Of a stretch of DNA of 64,000 bases, positions 1 to 12,134 are shown in pieces. Every line of letters begins with the position of its first letter. The stretch's first letter is position 1. This DNA is from Myrmaecium sp. VS I D KN 1 (Eukaryota; Ascomycota; Dothideomycetes; Valsariales; Valsariaceae). The stretch lies in contig JADQAV010000041.1 in assembly GCA_019775845.1 (NCBI GenBank), positions 62,001 through 126,000 on the forward strand. Direction: 5' to 3'. The notes beneath the pieces are model-generated. The model saw only the letters and a program-made list of their open reading frames with translations, had not been told where the DNA came from and searched no databases. The position numbers and the translations under genes were made by a program.

Positions 1-75
1 TCATGGTTCATGATATTCGACAGAACGCCTTCTCCCACATTGCGGATGTCACAAAACAGCCCAACTACTTTTTCC

Positions 76-2485
76 TCATTGCACTTGGTTGACAATCTCG
101 CTCGCACGTGTAAGCGACTCGACCATCTGCTGGCACTCCTTTCGTCGCCTGACGGTGTACTCCGATTCCTTGAGCAAGTCGTCCAATTCCTCTTGCTTGT
201 AAAGTGTCTCCAGCAGTTCGCGCTGCATCTCGTCCTTGGTAGCACTGCAACATCATTAGATTACTTGCAATTTCTGGAGGATATCACGTGAACTTACGTG
301 ACAAGGTTCAGCATGATCGCCTTCGGAACCATATCAATCATGGTTCTACGGACGATGTTGAAGTACGAGGTGATCAGAAGCTTGATAACCTCGACTTCCT
401 GCGCCTCCTTCTCAGACAGCGTCCCGGATGCCTTGAGGCTCGGTGGCGGAGGCTCCATGGCAGCCATCTTCTTCTTGTTCTTCGAGGCGAAGAAACTGCC
501 AAAGAAGCCAGAGTTACCATCATCAAGTGAGGGGCTGTTTGAGCGCGGAGGAACTGCAGATGCCGGAAGCGGCTTGCCGGTCTTCGGGTCGACCTGAGTG
601 GGCTTCGTGTGCCTCTCTTGGACAATTGCCATGGCCTGCTGCGTATTAGTTATCTGATTGACTCTCCATAACTTGGGGTTTTTGAGCTTACTCTTGAGCC
701 GCTAATAAAATCAGGATGACCGGTATTAATGTAGCAGGATTCCATAGCCACGAGGTCCCGTACAAGCTTGTTCGTAGGCTCCATGCTCTTCTTGAAGAAG
801 GAAACGACCACGGCATGGAATTTTTCCTTCAACGCCGGGTACCTTCGGAACATGGGCTTTTGTAGCAGTTGGCTGAGAATGCGAATAAGCTCATCGTAGA
901 CCAAAGAGACACACTTCAAGCTAGGCTCCTCGAGTCTCTTGATCTGCTGCTTGACGATAAGCTCGAAAGCTGTGGTGCCCACAAACAGCGCCGGCTGGGA
1001 ACCGGACGAGTTGTACAAAACTGTTCTGATATCGACATCCTTCACCTGATCGAAAGGATCGACCGCTTTAACACCATTGGCGTAAAGTTCATGGTACACG
1101 AAGCTGATACGCGCACCACCCGACAATTCAATACTGGAAAGCTCCTGGTTGTTACCCTCCAGAACCGAGCGGTACTCGTTGCTGAACTCCGTAATCATGT
1201 TCAGGACCACATTCGAGCTGCTCCCGAGCATGGAATCTCCAAGCGAGTTGAGTTCGGCTTGGTATTTCTGTAGCGAAGACTGGATGCGCGCCTTGATATC
1301 CGGTAGAGTTTGTTTAATGTGCATCATCAGGATCAGGTTCAGTTTGCGTGCAAGGTACGGAGTACCACAGTAGGAGGCCTTGTTTCTGTACGCCTTGTGG
1401 TTCTCAAAGAAGGCTCTCTCGGCATCGAGAGCATAAGAAATCGGCTTCTTGTTCTCAATATCTCTCTGGCCTCTGTTGACCACAGGAACGTAGCCCAACC
1501 TCAGCGGAATGATACGACCGGCAAGAATATCAACGACATCCGTGCCCTCATCCATCAAGTCGACCTTCGTCAAAACGCCAATCGTCCTTTGACCCTCGGG
1601 ATCGACCTCACGGGCAAGCTTCAACCCATCCGAGTTCGCCAAGTCGGTGTTAGCAGCGGTGACCGCCAAGATGATGGCGTTGGGCTTGCTGATCTGCTTC
1701 AACACCATCTCCCTGATCTGGCGCTCGATATCCCTTGGCTGGTCGCCGACAGGGACCTTGGTCAACCCAGGCAAGTCGACGAGGGTAAGCGTCAGAACGT
1801 TAGGCGAGTATATCCGCAAGTTGATCGGCGCCGGAGAAATGCCTGCATTCCGCCCCGTCTTCGACTCCGTCTCCCGCACAATCTCATCTCGGATCTTGTT
1901 GAAGTCATAGAACTTCTGCCCCGGGATGTGCAAGAATTCACCCCACTCGTCGGGGTTGGACTGTTTGTCCGTCGTCTCGGTGGCCTCCTTCTCGACGCCG
2001 TTCGGTTGCTTAGGTTGCGCAGGACGGTTGATCAGTTGTAGGATGAGCGGTCTTCTCGTCACGATACCGGTTCCTCGGGGCAAACTGAATGCAGTGAGAG
2101 TCAGTGGAAGGTAGCTCAGCGACAACGGACCGACTACTACGAAAGAGAGTCCTTACAAGTCGCGTCCCACAATGTTCTCCAGCACGGAACTCTTTCCGCT
2201 AGATTGCGATCCCACCACGGCGATTTGGGGCAGGTCTATGGGGTTGTGAACCTGCGAGCCGTGTTAGGACACCTGGCATGCGTGCAGAAGCGGCCGGACG
2301 CTGTTCGCGGCCCAGAGAGGGAGAATGGACGTACCCCCACGGTGGTGAAGACATCTTGGAGCTTGTTGACGAGGGTGATCAGAGTCGGATCGTTGACGTT
2401 GATTCTGCAGGTTCCCACGTCAGTCCTAGGAGCATGTGGGAATCCGGCGGATAAGGCACACGAACGCTGTGGGGGGGGACGCCAT
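76..2485 (-). CDS. vps1: Dynamin-like GTPase Vps1 (vacuolar protein sorting)
   Basis: Large dynamin-family GTPase that self-assembles on membranes and drives scission in vacuolar/endosomal sorting and peroxisome fission. Proposed exons (minus strand): 2485-2460, 2404-2335, 2251-2157, 2084-692, 638-298, 244-76; phases close and give 697 aa, the usual Vps1 size. The GTPase domain shows the P-loop GSQSSGKSS (about residues 45-53), DLPG (about 167) and TKVD (about 235). The middle region follows, then a variable lysine/serine-rich insert and a C-terminal GED ending SEIVNQVQ. There is no PH domain or proline-rich tail, as expected for Vps1 rather than endocytic dynamin. Domain assignment is firm. 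The start is less certain: the first exon is only 26 nt, chosen because a 55-nt intron with a CTGAC branch point joins it in frame to [18 protein letters not shown]. The acceptor at 641-636 is a CAGCAG tandem. Confidence 0.93.
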
Positions 2486-3283
2486 AGCTGGCGATGTTTA
2501 TAGTGTGAGCTTGGAGGGCGCCGAGGTGCTGCGTCTCTGTCGCAAGAGGGTCGGGAGTTTTGGAAAGAATAGGGCGGGCGAAACCTGCCGTGGATGATAT
2601 GGGGGGTGGGTGGTGGATGGTCAAGTGTAGAGTCGCCAACGCTCCTGCGTAAGGTTCGTAGAGGTTACTCGCACGGACATGGATAGCAAGGAGACGACGA
2701 CGACGAACGTGGCGGTGGCAGTTTGTGGCGTAGCAAGAACCCTGAATCCAAACGACCAACTCCTCCAAGGTACTCTGTCGTCAACCTGCATTTAAGACCT
2801 TAGAATGATTTCACGGACAGATATTCTTCCAACGACTCTCTTATCGAGATCCGTTTATATATGTGCACATTCATGATGTAAGTTAGTACTTGCAAGCCCG
2901 AGTACGCATCCATTGCTGCCCAGCGATGTGATACATCGGCCTACCCACAATAATACCCACCTACTGTGGCTCGTCTAGCGGCCTAAAACACCACAGGCAT
3001 GCTTGTGACGAGCCTAGTCAGCTGTACTCCATCACAAGGCAGCCACCCTAAGATCGGAATGCGCAGGGTAAATCGTAGGCAGCAACAGACCGCCAACATA
3101 ATCAAATATTTTAAGGTATCGTAACGGTATACGAGATTTGAAGATCATGTTCTTTCATTGACGCACAATTTCTATACAAGGACACCTCATGTAGGGGCTA
3201 CAAAAGCACACATGCGATATATGCCGATAAGATGTCCGACCAAAGCCGCCCTATATCAAACAAACTCACCCTTCTTCCGCTGT
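2486..3283. other. Intergenic: vps1 5' region and vma-1 3' region
   Basis: No coding sequence is supported here. The part next to 2486 should hold the vps1 promoter and 5' leader. An in-frame ATG at about 2681 followed by a GTAACC donor was considered as an alternative first exon but does not keep phase. The rest is AT-richer spacer and the 3' UTR of the downstream V-ATPase gene. Confidence 0.5.
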
Positions 3284-5504
3284 TTACTCATCCACGACAG
3301 AGGCGAATTTATCCAGCATCTTTTGCTGAAGTTCCTCGTACTATTTCTAAGTTAGCAGGTCGTCGATCCTAACATCATTGCCGCGATTCTCACCTTCTTG
3401 GTAATCTTCTCTTCTCCTTCACTAGGCACCTCGAACTTCATGCTTCTGAGAGCGGTTTGAATGTCCGCCGTAGCTTCACGGATCTTGTTCCAGTTCGCGC
3501 CCTGGGCTACCGCCTTCTGGGCCTCGTCATAGAAGCCCATCATAAGTTTCATCATCCATTCCGTCTTCCAGAGCGGGCAGAACTGATCGTAATCACTGTA
3601 ACCATTCTGCTGGAGGAAATCTTCCTTCAGCATGGTCGCGACGTCCAGCGTAATCTTGTCAGGGTCACCCAGGGCAGACTTTCCGACAAGTTGCACGACC
3701 TGATCGAGGTCTTCCGAAGTGGAAAGCAGTTCCTTGATTCTGTCCCTGAGCTTGGGGAATTCGGGGTTGTACTGGGCGTAATATTTGTCGAGAGCTCCGG
3801 TGTACTTGCTGTAACTCATGGAAGTGTTAACCGAAGGGAAATGCTTGCGCTGCGCAAGCTTCTTGTCGAGACCCCAGAAGACTTGCACGATACCCAGAGT
3901 GGCGCTAGTAACAGGATCCGAGAAATCACCACCAGGGGGGCTGACGGCACCGACGATACTGACACTACCGTTGCGATCAGGGCTACCCAAGGCAGTCACC
4001 CTACCAGCACGCTCGTAGAAAGATGCCAGCTTAGCACCCAGATAGGCCGGGAAACCTTGATCAGCAGGCATCTCTCCGAGACGACCAGAGATTTCTCTGA
4101 GAGCTTCGGCCCAGCGGGAGGAGGAGTCGGCCATCATGGCAACATCCTTACCCTGGTCACGGAAGTACTCGGCGACGGTGATGCCAGTATAGATGGAGGC
4201 TTCACGAGCAGCGACAGGCATGTTCGAGGTGTTAGCGATAAGGGTAGTACGCTTCATGATGGGCTCCTTGCGGCCTTCGACGTCAATAGTAAGCTGGGCT
4301 TGGGTTAGTAGCTGCACGCCCGCATAAGCGATCTGATGCATACCTCGGGGAAATCCATCAAGACTTCAGCCATTTCGTTGCCACGCTCGCCGCATCCAAC
4401 GTAGACAATAATGTCGGAGTTGGAGAACTTGGACAAACTCTGGGAGATAACGGTCTTGCCACAACCGAAAGCACCGGGGATGCACACAGTACCACCCTGG
4501 ACACTGGGGAAGAGGGCGTCGAGCACACGTTGACCGACAATCAAGGGCCTGTCAGACGACAGCTTCTCGTTCACTGGTCTCGGGACACGGACGGGCCAGT
4601 TGTGCATCATGCTGTACTCTGTCTTCTTTCCCTCAAACTCGACCTCAAGGATCTTCTCGTCAACAGTGTAGCTGCCCTTCTCCGCTATCCGGGTGATTGT
4701 ACCGCGGGCCCTAGGAGGCAGCAGGATTTTGTGGTCATTGAGAAGCGAGTTCTCGAAGACGGAACCGAAAACGTCACCGCCAGTGATGTGGTCTCCCACC
4801 TTGAGCTTTCCAGGCGTGAAGTCCCATTTCCGCTCGCGGTTGAGGGCGGGCACATCAATACCGCGGGGAATATAAATACTCTTAGATGCGTCAGAGATCG
4901 ACTGAAGCGGACGCTGGATGCCGTCGTAGATGGTTTCCATCAGACCGGGGCCCAATTCTACGGAGAGCGGCTTTCCTGATCGGACAACGGGATCGCCAAC
5001 GGTAACGCCAGCTGTACAGGGGAAAATCAGCCACATGCCACATATATCAAAAGGCCTCGATTGATGTATTATCCGTACCAGTTTCCTCATAGACCTGAAT
5101 GGTGGCCTTATCCGCTTCGATTCGAATGACTTCTCCGACGAGGTTGTCGTGGCCAACACGGACCTGAAATTTGGTCAGTCTTTTCCAAACAGCGGACATC
5201 GCAGATTACATACCAATTCGTACATGGCGCAGCCGATCATGTTTTCGGCAACAATGACGGGACTGGTTGGTATTAGATAATGTAACATCTTCTTGGTCTT
5301 GTTTGACGTACCCAGACACCGAGAAGACAGAGCCTGAAGGAGAGTTAGCCATCGTCCTGCATGAAGTTCCATGTCTCAGTGCCATTCGAAACATACCATA
5401 CTGCTCCTCCCCGGCCTCTTCAAGCTTGCGCTGTGACTTCTGAGAGAGCAACGTCAGCTACTTCGACTCCCGATGGGCGTCACGGTGATTCATACAGGCG
5501 CCAT
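3284..5504 (-). CDS. vma-1: V-type proton ATPase catalytic subunit A
   Basis: Catalytic A subunit of the V1 sector, which hydrolyses ATP to drive proton pumping into vacuoles and endosomes. Eight exons (minus): 5504-5496, 5439-5397, 5333-5312, 5262-5214, 5163-5079, 5011-4344, 4293-3394, 3340-3284. All phases close and give 610 aa, standard for the family. Visible landmarks are the N-terminal beta-barrel ([20 protein letters not shown]), the P-loop GAFGCGKT (about 247-254), GERGNEM (about 278-284) and the C-terminal [18 protein letters not shown]. The first coding exon is just nine bases (Met-Ala-Pro) and exon 3 is 22 bases, so automatic models may miss them. The junction [12 protein letters not shown], where yeast VMA1 carries the VDE intein, is uninterrupted. 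It lies head-to-tail with vps1. Confidence 0.97.
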
Positions 5505-6616
5505 TCCGACTCGTTCGACTGGTGGTTCAGGTGAAGCTCTCGATATCGTCAGTTTCGGCAAAAGATCCGACAAAGCGCGTAGCGGTCTCGGTGACTCGGG
5601 CAGTGGGGTTTGGATGGCAGTCTCGATGCCGGCACTGGATGGCGGTCGGCGCGGCGAGCCGGTGGGGGTGGTGGGACGGTCGCTGTTCGATTGAGCAAGG
5701 AGGTCTAGAAGAGAAGGACGAGACTTCAGTCGGGGCCTCAACCCAAGCATACAAGAGATCCGACGGGAATGGGAGGTGGGGGGTCAGGGTCGGAGGAGAG
5801 GTGGTAGAGTGATGCTGGTTGATGTCCCGCTAAGCTGCTCCCAACGTCGTCACTTTCGCTTCGCGGCGGTCCAAGCTCAAGCTCACTTTGCTTGATTCGG
5901 CGGCACTAGTTCACCACCATGAATCACTGGCATCCCGCACAATAATTGTTACCAGCACCACTCTCAAAGTTCAGAATGCCCCCGTCGGCATCAAGCTTCG
6001 CTCGTTCCTGATGAATACATCTCTCATATTTCTGTATATTGCGAACACCAAGGCTGCATAATCTGAATACCCATGGATCGGCTTCATAGTTGATTGCCTG
6101 AAATACATCTTCCACCAAGCACCCCCACTCCCCCCAGCTGGACAACAAATACCCATATCATTCTTTATGCTGAACTCTGGTCTAGTTCTGCTATGTTTCT
6201 GTTTACATTATCTCTTTGCTCATATATATTGAGTGGAGTAAAACGCTCTATCCCTAAGTAATTTCGTAAAGATTCCTACCGAGTCAGGAGAAAAATTATC
6301 TGTTGCCTTTCATTCAATGTTGCTCTTGGCCTTCCATCCTTGCGAGGACCATCCTCTTTTCCGATTTTATTAGTCTTTGTCTTCTGGTTTCTGCGCTTCT
6401 CGGTTGTCTCTCAAATCTTGAAACTTTCATCGTCAGGTTCAAATTAGAGGATTTCTCCAGCCTGTGATTACACCACTCCAGGCCTGTTCATCCATCCTGC
6501 ACACTGCGACGGGACCTCCTGATGTCAATTTACAAAGCGCCCATACCAAGCATCCGGAGGAATGAACAGTCCCCTGACCAAAGACCCGCAAGCTTATCTT
6601 CACCACCTTCTCCAAT
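5505..6616. other. Intergenic: vma-1 promoter region
   Basis: About 1.1 kb without a supported gene. The first 400 bases are GC-rich and contain overlapping short open frames on both strands that look like chance. The part from about 6160 to 6440 is T-rich and is probably 3' UTR of the small gene that ends at 6617. Confidence 0.45.
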
Positions 6617-7218
6617 TCAAACCGTCGGACAAACACCCCCAGGACCCTCACTAGGGCAATAAATCGCCAAACCCAGCACACCCACCGCCACCACCACAAA
6701 CACCACAAAGATAGCCGAGATCACCAGCACGCGTGCGCGCGGCGGCGGCGTCCGCTGCTGTCGGTAATCCGACGGAAACTCGGCCCAAACTTCCTGAGAG
6801 TAGACATCGTCTGGATAGACGATGGTGCCGTAGCTTCGCGGATGATGATCCCACGCCGCCGCCGCCATCGAGGCGGCCCGCGCGTTGGACATGTCGGCTA
6901 CGGTGGCGGGCGACGCGGGGCCGAGGAATGATGCGGAGGCGAAGGTCGGCTCGGAGTAATGGCGCGTAGGGAACGGGTGGTGCTGGCGGGACTGTGAGAA
7001 GGCCGAGTCTGGTGCGGTGACGTCGTCGTCGTTATCGTCGTCGTGCGGATGGGGGTAGTTGTACGAAACGCGGTTTGGGACATCTTCCGTGGATGTAACC
7101 TGAGTTCCGTTTCGTGAGTGAGAACCCTGCGATATATACACATATTATATGATCGTAGGGGTAGGTAACTTACCATAGTGGCTGGTTGCGCCGTTTCTGG
7201 GGATACAGAACCGGCCAT
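6617..7218 (-). CDS. Small single-span membrane protein, unknown function
   Basis: I do not recognise this protein. Two exons (7218-7174 and 7126-6617), joined by a GTAAGT..GCAG intron of 47 nt in phase 0, give 184 aa. The N-terminal ~145 residues are polar and disordered, with an acidic run (HDDDNDDD) near residue 45. A hydrophobic segment (VLVISAIFVVFVVVAVGVLGLAIYC) covers about residues 148-172. Only about 12 residues follow, including two cysteines. There is no signal peptide, so a cytosolic N-terminus with a C-terminal membrane anchor is likely (inference). The start fits the splice phase and begins MAGSVSPETAQPATM. It is divergent from the sulfite-oxidase-like gene. Confidence 0.6.
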
Positions 7219-8205
7219 CGCGGCAGCCTCACGTTAGTGAAGCCGCGTTTCCTGAGGCGCTGAGAGTGTGGGGACGGTTGTGAAGTTTTGAGAGCCAGAT
7301 GGGTAGAAGAAGAAGTTCCTGGATGGGATGTCCAGACGCTGGGTGTATCTAGCAAGAGGTTGAGAGCGTACTACCTAAGGTATGTGTCCGTACAGGGCAG
7401 ATGGTCGGGTGTGGTCATCTGGTCGAGGCTGTGTTAGGAAGATCCCTGTGGCTTATTGGTTCAAACGGGAAAGCCCTGTGCGATCCAAGAGAGACCGGGG
7501 AGGAATGGGCAAAGTACTAAATAGCAACTTACAATACGTAGCGACCGTGGCCCTTGGCCTGCTATGTACTGTAGTTCTACTTGACTGTCGAGCCTGCCAC
7601 CTCGCATGAAGGAGTCCGGAGATATACTTAAGTGAAGGTACTAGGTAAGCACTTCGACTGAGAAGAGACACCCGTTTCAGTGCCATGTGGGACAGCCTTG
7701 CCCGCTTTTTACACGTGGAACGGACATTCACAGCCCTTTTGATCAAGCGACCTCCGCGGTGGTTGGACATGTCCATATCTATTCACCACGCTTGAAGTAT
7801 ACAATAGACCCACACAAGGAAGGGTTTCAACCCCTTTCATGCTTCATCCAACAGGATCGAAGCTCCCATTAGTGACTCGGTTGCTTCCGGGTTTAGCGTC
7901 AGATGCAGGGGCTGGCTGGGGCGGGTGCCAGCGAAGCGCGTGTCGTCATCGTCCCGACCTTCCCCAAGCTGATCCAGTCCTCTTTTGTCCACACCCCCTT
8001 TCCCCCTCCACTCCCTTCATCAGACCCTTGGTACCAGAGAAAATCACCTGAAGAAAGCGGAGAGCATGGCTACGGTATGTGCAGGCTGATCTTACTCCTT
8101 GGCGGGAATGTATACATACCTCTTTTCTGCGCTTCGGCTAATCAGAGAGGGAGAGGGCACAAGGCTGAGACGGATTGCTAGTAGCTACGGTAGCAGCAGA
8201 TCAGG
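7219..8205. other. Divergent promoter region
   Basis: About 1 kb between two divergently transcribed genes. It should hold both promoters and 5' leaders. A short ATG frame followed by a GTATGT donor at about 8066-8080 could be a leader exon or intron of the downstream gene, but no in-frame partner was found. No gene is supported. Confidence 0.45.
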
Positions 8206-9471
8206 ATGAGCGCACGGCAGCTGGAATATTCGGCTGAAGAGCCATTGAATCGAGAGCCGCCTGTAGACAAGCTAGTTACGAGGTATGTTTGTTGGCGCTG
8301 GTTGTAGATCTGGATTGCAAAATTGTATACAACGAGCAAGGGTTGACCGGGTTTCTTCCTCTAGCTTCATCACAGACCCGAAGGAAGGATATGATAGAAA
8401 CCATGGGTAAGTTAACGGCGATCCTCGTTGTCGACACTACTAACCCTCTCAACCAGGCCGATCCCTTACATTGACGCAGAAAAACATCGTGTCACGGTCG
8501 ATGGCTGCGTTGACAATCATCTCCATCTTTCGCTCCAGGAGCTGCGATCATTCCCCCAACACGACGTGATATGCGCGCTCCAATGCGCCGGCAACCGCCG
8601 CCACACGATGCGCACCAAGCTCAAGGAAGTCCAGGGCATCGACTGGTTCGACGGGGCGGTCATGAACTGCCGTTGGCGCGGTCCGCGACTCTCCACCATC
8701 TTGCAAAAGGCAGGCCTCAACGTCCCCAAAGAGCAATGGCCATCGGCCCACGTAGCCTTCGCCTGCCACCAGACCCCGTGTCAAGAGGACACCTACTACG
8801 GGGCCAGCATCCCGCTCACGCGGGCCATGCGCGCGGACGCGGACGTGATTCTGGCGCTGGAGATGAACGGCGCGCCGCTGACGCCGAACCACGGCTTCCC
8901 CGTCCGGGCGATCACGCCCGGCATCGCGGGCGCCCGCAGCGTCAAGTGGCTCGATCGCGTCACGGTGCAGATGGCGGAGTCGCCGAACTTCTACCAGCAG
9001 CACGACTACAAGATCCTCCCGCCCGAGGCGGACTCGCCCGAGGCGGCGAAGCAGTGGTGGGACAAGGTGCCGGCGCTGCAGGAGATGCCGGTGAACTCGG
9101 TGATTGCGTCGCCGACTAGTGGGGCGAAGGTGAAGGCGGGGGAGGATGGGAAGATCGAGGTTAGGGGGTATGCGTTACCGAGCGGAGAAGACGGGCCGGT
9201 GGTGAGGGTCGAGGTGAGCGTGGATGGAGGGGAGACGTGGGAGGATGCGGAGATCTTGACTCCTGGAGAGGTGAACGAGGAAGGGGTCAGCTTGAAATGG
9301 GCGTGGGCTCTCTGGAGGGCGCGGGTCAGACTTGAGAAGGGGAAAGGAAGATGTGTGTTGTCGAGGGCGACGGACAAGAGGGGGAATGTCCAGGTCCGGT
9401 GCCCCCAATGGAACTTGAGGGGCGTGGCCTACAATGGATATGGAGAAGCGAAAGACTTGGAGGTTGTTTAA
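8206..9471 (+). CDS. Sulfite-oxidase-family molybdopterin enzyme
   Basis: Molybdenum-cofactor oxidoreductase of the sulfite oxidase family, which oxidises sulfite to sulfate. Three exons (8206-8282, 8365-8406, 8457-9471) with in-phase GT..AG introns give 377 aa. The N-terminal part reads FITDPKEGYDRNHGPIPYID. The Mo-binding motif CALQCAGNRR has its expected ligand cysteine at about residue 83. A second signature, NHGFPVRAITPGIAGARSVKWL, follows, then the C-terminal Ig-like dimerisation domain (VRVEVSVDGGETWEDAE). No cytochrome b5 haem domain and no obvious mitochondrial presequence are present, so it resembles the haem-free plant type more than animal sulfite oxidase. The C-terminus (LEVV) is not a typical peroxisomal signal. 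The substrate is inferred from the family. Confidence 0.85.
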
Positions 9472-10251
9472 GGGGTTGCGATGGGAGAACACCCCGGCGT
9501 TTTCGGAAAGGGGACGGGCATGATTAGAAGGGAGTTGGGTACGGGTATACGCATTACTCGTCTACGTCTCCCTCATGTTTTGATATTCTTTTTGTTCTCT
9601 TTCAGGATTCGGTCTATGTTATTCTCGGCGATTATGTATTTTCTTTGGGTATTCCTTTAAGCAGGACTGGCGTCAAGAAAGCGGAGGCAGCGGTAAAGAA
9701 CCATAGCGTAATACCAGATAGAAGTCGTGTCGAAACAATGCAATGGCGAAGACTTACTCACCCACTCACAAGATGCATATATAAACTCCGAGGAACTTGG
9801 AGGACATGGACAAGGCTGCCCGAGCACCCTGGACCTCATCGGGTCGGCTACTTAGCGCAGAAAGGGCCCCCTCCAATGACGTTGTCGAAGGGGGTCGGTG
9901 AGGTGGGGTGAAGCTTTATGGGGAAACCTCATGACAAACCCAAACATACTTTACCTGACCTTGGAACGTTCTACAACCACCAAGACCGAAACAATTTTTT
10001 TGTCCTCTTCTTGTTTGGAGAAGAACACGCTGACTAACTTAACTTGACTGTTCGATCAACGAGCGCAGTGGCTGTCCTTGCTAGGTTGAACCGGCATACT
10101 ACTGAGAGAGGAACGAAGAATCCTTACGATATCGACGGTGATCACCACCACATACTGTTCTCCCGGAGACACGGCATTCACCCGGTGTCTCTCTCCTTTC
10201 TTCTCTTCTTGAGTTGCGCTCCATCGCCAGATCTTCTTCTTCAACCCGATC
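9472..10251. other. Intergenic spacer
   Basis: No coding sequence is supported. The first part is presumably the 3' UTR of the molybdoenzyme gene. The last 200 bases, with CT-rich tracts just before 10252, look like the ribokinase promoter and 5' leader. Confidence 0.45.
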
Positions 10252-11452
10252 ATGCTATCCCCAACGGCCGCCACCGCCAACACGCCCGTGATCGCCGTGG
10301 TCGGCTCGCTCAACGTCGACCTGGTCTCGCGGACGACGCGGGTGCCGGACGCGGGCGAGACGCTGACGGCGACCGGCTTCGACATCGGCCACGGCGGCAA
10401 GGGGGCCAACCAGGCGGTCGCGTGCGCGCGGCTGTCGCGCACGCGGAAGCAGGCCGCCGCCGGCGCCGCCGGCGAGGTCGAGGTGCGCATGGTCGGCGCC
10501 GTGGGTGACGACCAGTTCGCCGATGATTTCCTTGAGGACCTCCGTCGGAGCGGGGTGAATGTTGAGGGCGTCCGGAAGCTGGAGGGTCGGAAGACCGGCG
10601 TGGCTGTCATCATTGTCGAGGAGGCCTCGGGCCAGAATCGCATCCTCTTCAGCCCGAATGCGAATTATGATGTCGAGCCGACGGGCTTGCTGCAGGATGA
10701 TGTGGATGTCGTTGTCTTCCAGCTCGAGATGCCGCTTCATGTGGTAAGTGTTCTTCGTGGTGCAGATGATAGGCATCAGGGCTTTAGAATCAGACGAGTA
10801 ACGATGTCTCGCAGGTGTTGCAACAGATCAAGGAGGCCAAGGAGAAGGGGATCACGGTCATCCTCAACCCAGCTCCGGCCGTCCCTCTCCCGGACGACGC
10901 TTATCAAGGGCTGGACCACCTGATCGTGAACGAGACGGAGGCGGCCATCCTGTCTGGCAAATCGGTCGAGGACATCACGCCCGGCGCCGACCTCTCCGAA
11001 GTGGCCGGCATCTTCATCGACAAAGGCGTCCGGCATTTCCTCATCACCCTTGGAAGTCATGTAAGCATCATCACCACCACCACCACCACCACCACCACCA
11101 CGTACGCCTTCACCAGGTGAAAGTTCCCTAAAAGCTGACCGTACCTCCCAAGGGCGTCTTCTACCAAACGGAAGAGCGCCACCTGCTGAAGCAGCCCGGG
11201 ATCCTGCTGCCGGCGAAGAAGGTCAAGGTGGTTGACACGACCGCCGCTGGCGACACGTTTGTGGGCACCTACGCCGTCGCCGTCGCCCGCGCCGCCGCCG
11301 GACAGCAGGCCCGTACCCTCCACAAGAAGCCCGTCACTAGCTTCCCCATCGATGCGGCCGTGAAGCGGGCCATCGCCGCCTCCGCCCTGACCGTCCAGAG
11401 CAAGGGCGCCCAGTCGGCCATCCCCTGGCTTGATCAGGTGCCGGACTCTTGA
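10252..11452 (+). CDS. Ribokinase (PfkB family)
   Basis: Phosphorylates D-ribose to ribose-5-phosphate with ATP in the cytosol, feeding the pentose phosphate pathway. Exons 10252-10743, 10815-11060 and 11153-11452 join in phase 0 to give 345 aa. PfkB landmarks are the N-terminal VVGSLNVDLV, the sugar-binding GHGGKGANQ loop (about residue 45), LNPAPA, LIVNETEA, and the C-terminal anion-hole/catalytic motif DTTAAGDTF (274-282, catalytic Asp about 280). The AAGD form, in place of GAGD, is normal for ribokinases. Intron 2 (11061-11152) contains a run of about ten CAC triplets just after the donor. It lies in tandem with the sulfite-oxidase-like gene with its own spacer. Confidence 0.93.
11068..11101 (+). 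repeat. (CAC)n microsatellite in ribokinase intron 2
   Basis: About ten CAC triplets lie directly after the 5' splice site of ribokinase intron 2. Reading through the intron would add a histidine/threonine tract and then shift into the wrong frame, so it is treated as intronic. Length polymorphism between strains is likely. Confidence 0.85.
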
Positions 11453-12134
11453 AAAGTGAAGAGGGGGGAAAAGAAAAAGAAGATGGAGTGTGAATGAGAA
11501 TTTGTATGGATCCCCGGATCCGGACGGTTTAGAGATACCCTACTAGACGAGAGATGTTTAATGGTTGATTCATTGATTGATTGAAGGATCGATGAATGGC
11601 AAGCTCGGGGCATGATGCACACTTTCATTCAAAATTGTGAAGGCTGTAGGTAGGTGGGCAGTAGGTAGGTGGGTGGGTGGTGCAAATCGAATGTACGTTT
11701 GATTCTCAACGAAAAGCGATGACATGAGTAATCCAGTTATATTACTTTCTCTTATTCATATCACTTCCCCCTTTTGGTATTTATAGCGATACATAAAATC
11801 CCTCCAAGAGACGCATACAGATCCCATGCTGCGCGCTATATTCATTGAGACCCTGCCTCCCTATAGAAAGGGCCGCCGACAGTAAAATCAGTGAGTACTG
11901 TATTCATCATCAGAGTGTGCGAGCGGCCTAGTATTGATACCTGGGCCGAGCCGCAATGGTCAAAAGCGCTCCCCTAACATGACTGGGGGTTTTTGGACCG
12001 CTCACAGTCTCTATATGCACCGGCTGTTTCCTTGATGGACTTGAATGCTTTACGGTCAAAACTCACTTGGTCGCCTTCGGATGATCTTTCAGGATTTCAG
12101 TCGAATGTTATACAATTTTTCCCTCTCTCTATAT
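11453..12134. other. Convergent intergenic region with GTAGGT/GGGT repeats
   Basis: Spacer between two convergent genes (ribokinase and cysteine synthase), so it holds both 3' UTRs. A GTAGGTAGGTGGG-type degenerate tetranucleotide repeat lies at about 11645-11682. No gene is supported. Confidence 0.5.

Noticed and set aside
4290-4480. Possible VDE-type intein in the V-ATPase A subunit, as in yeast
   Set aside because: The region from GAFGCGKT through GERGNEM is continuous apart from a normal 50-nt spliceosomal intron.
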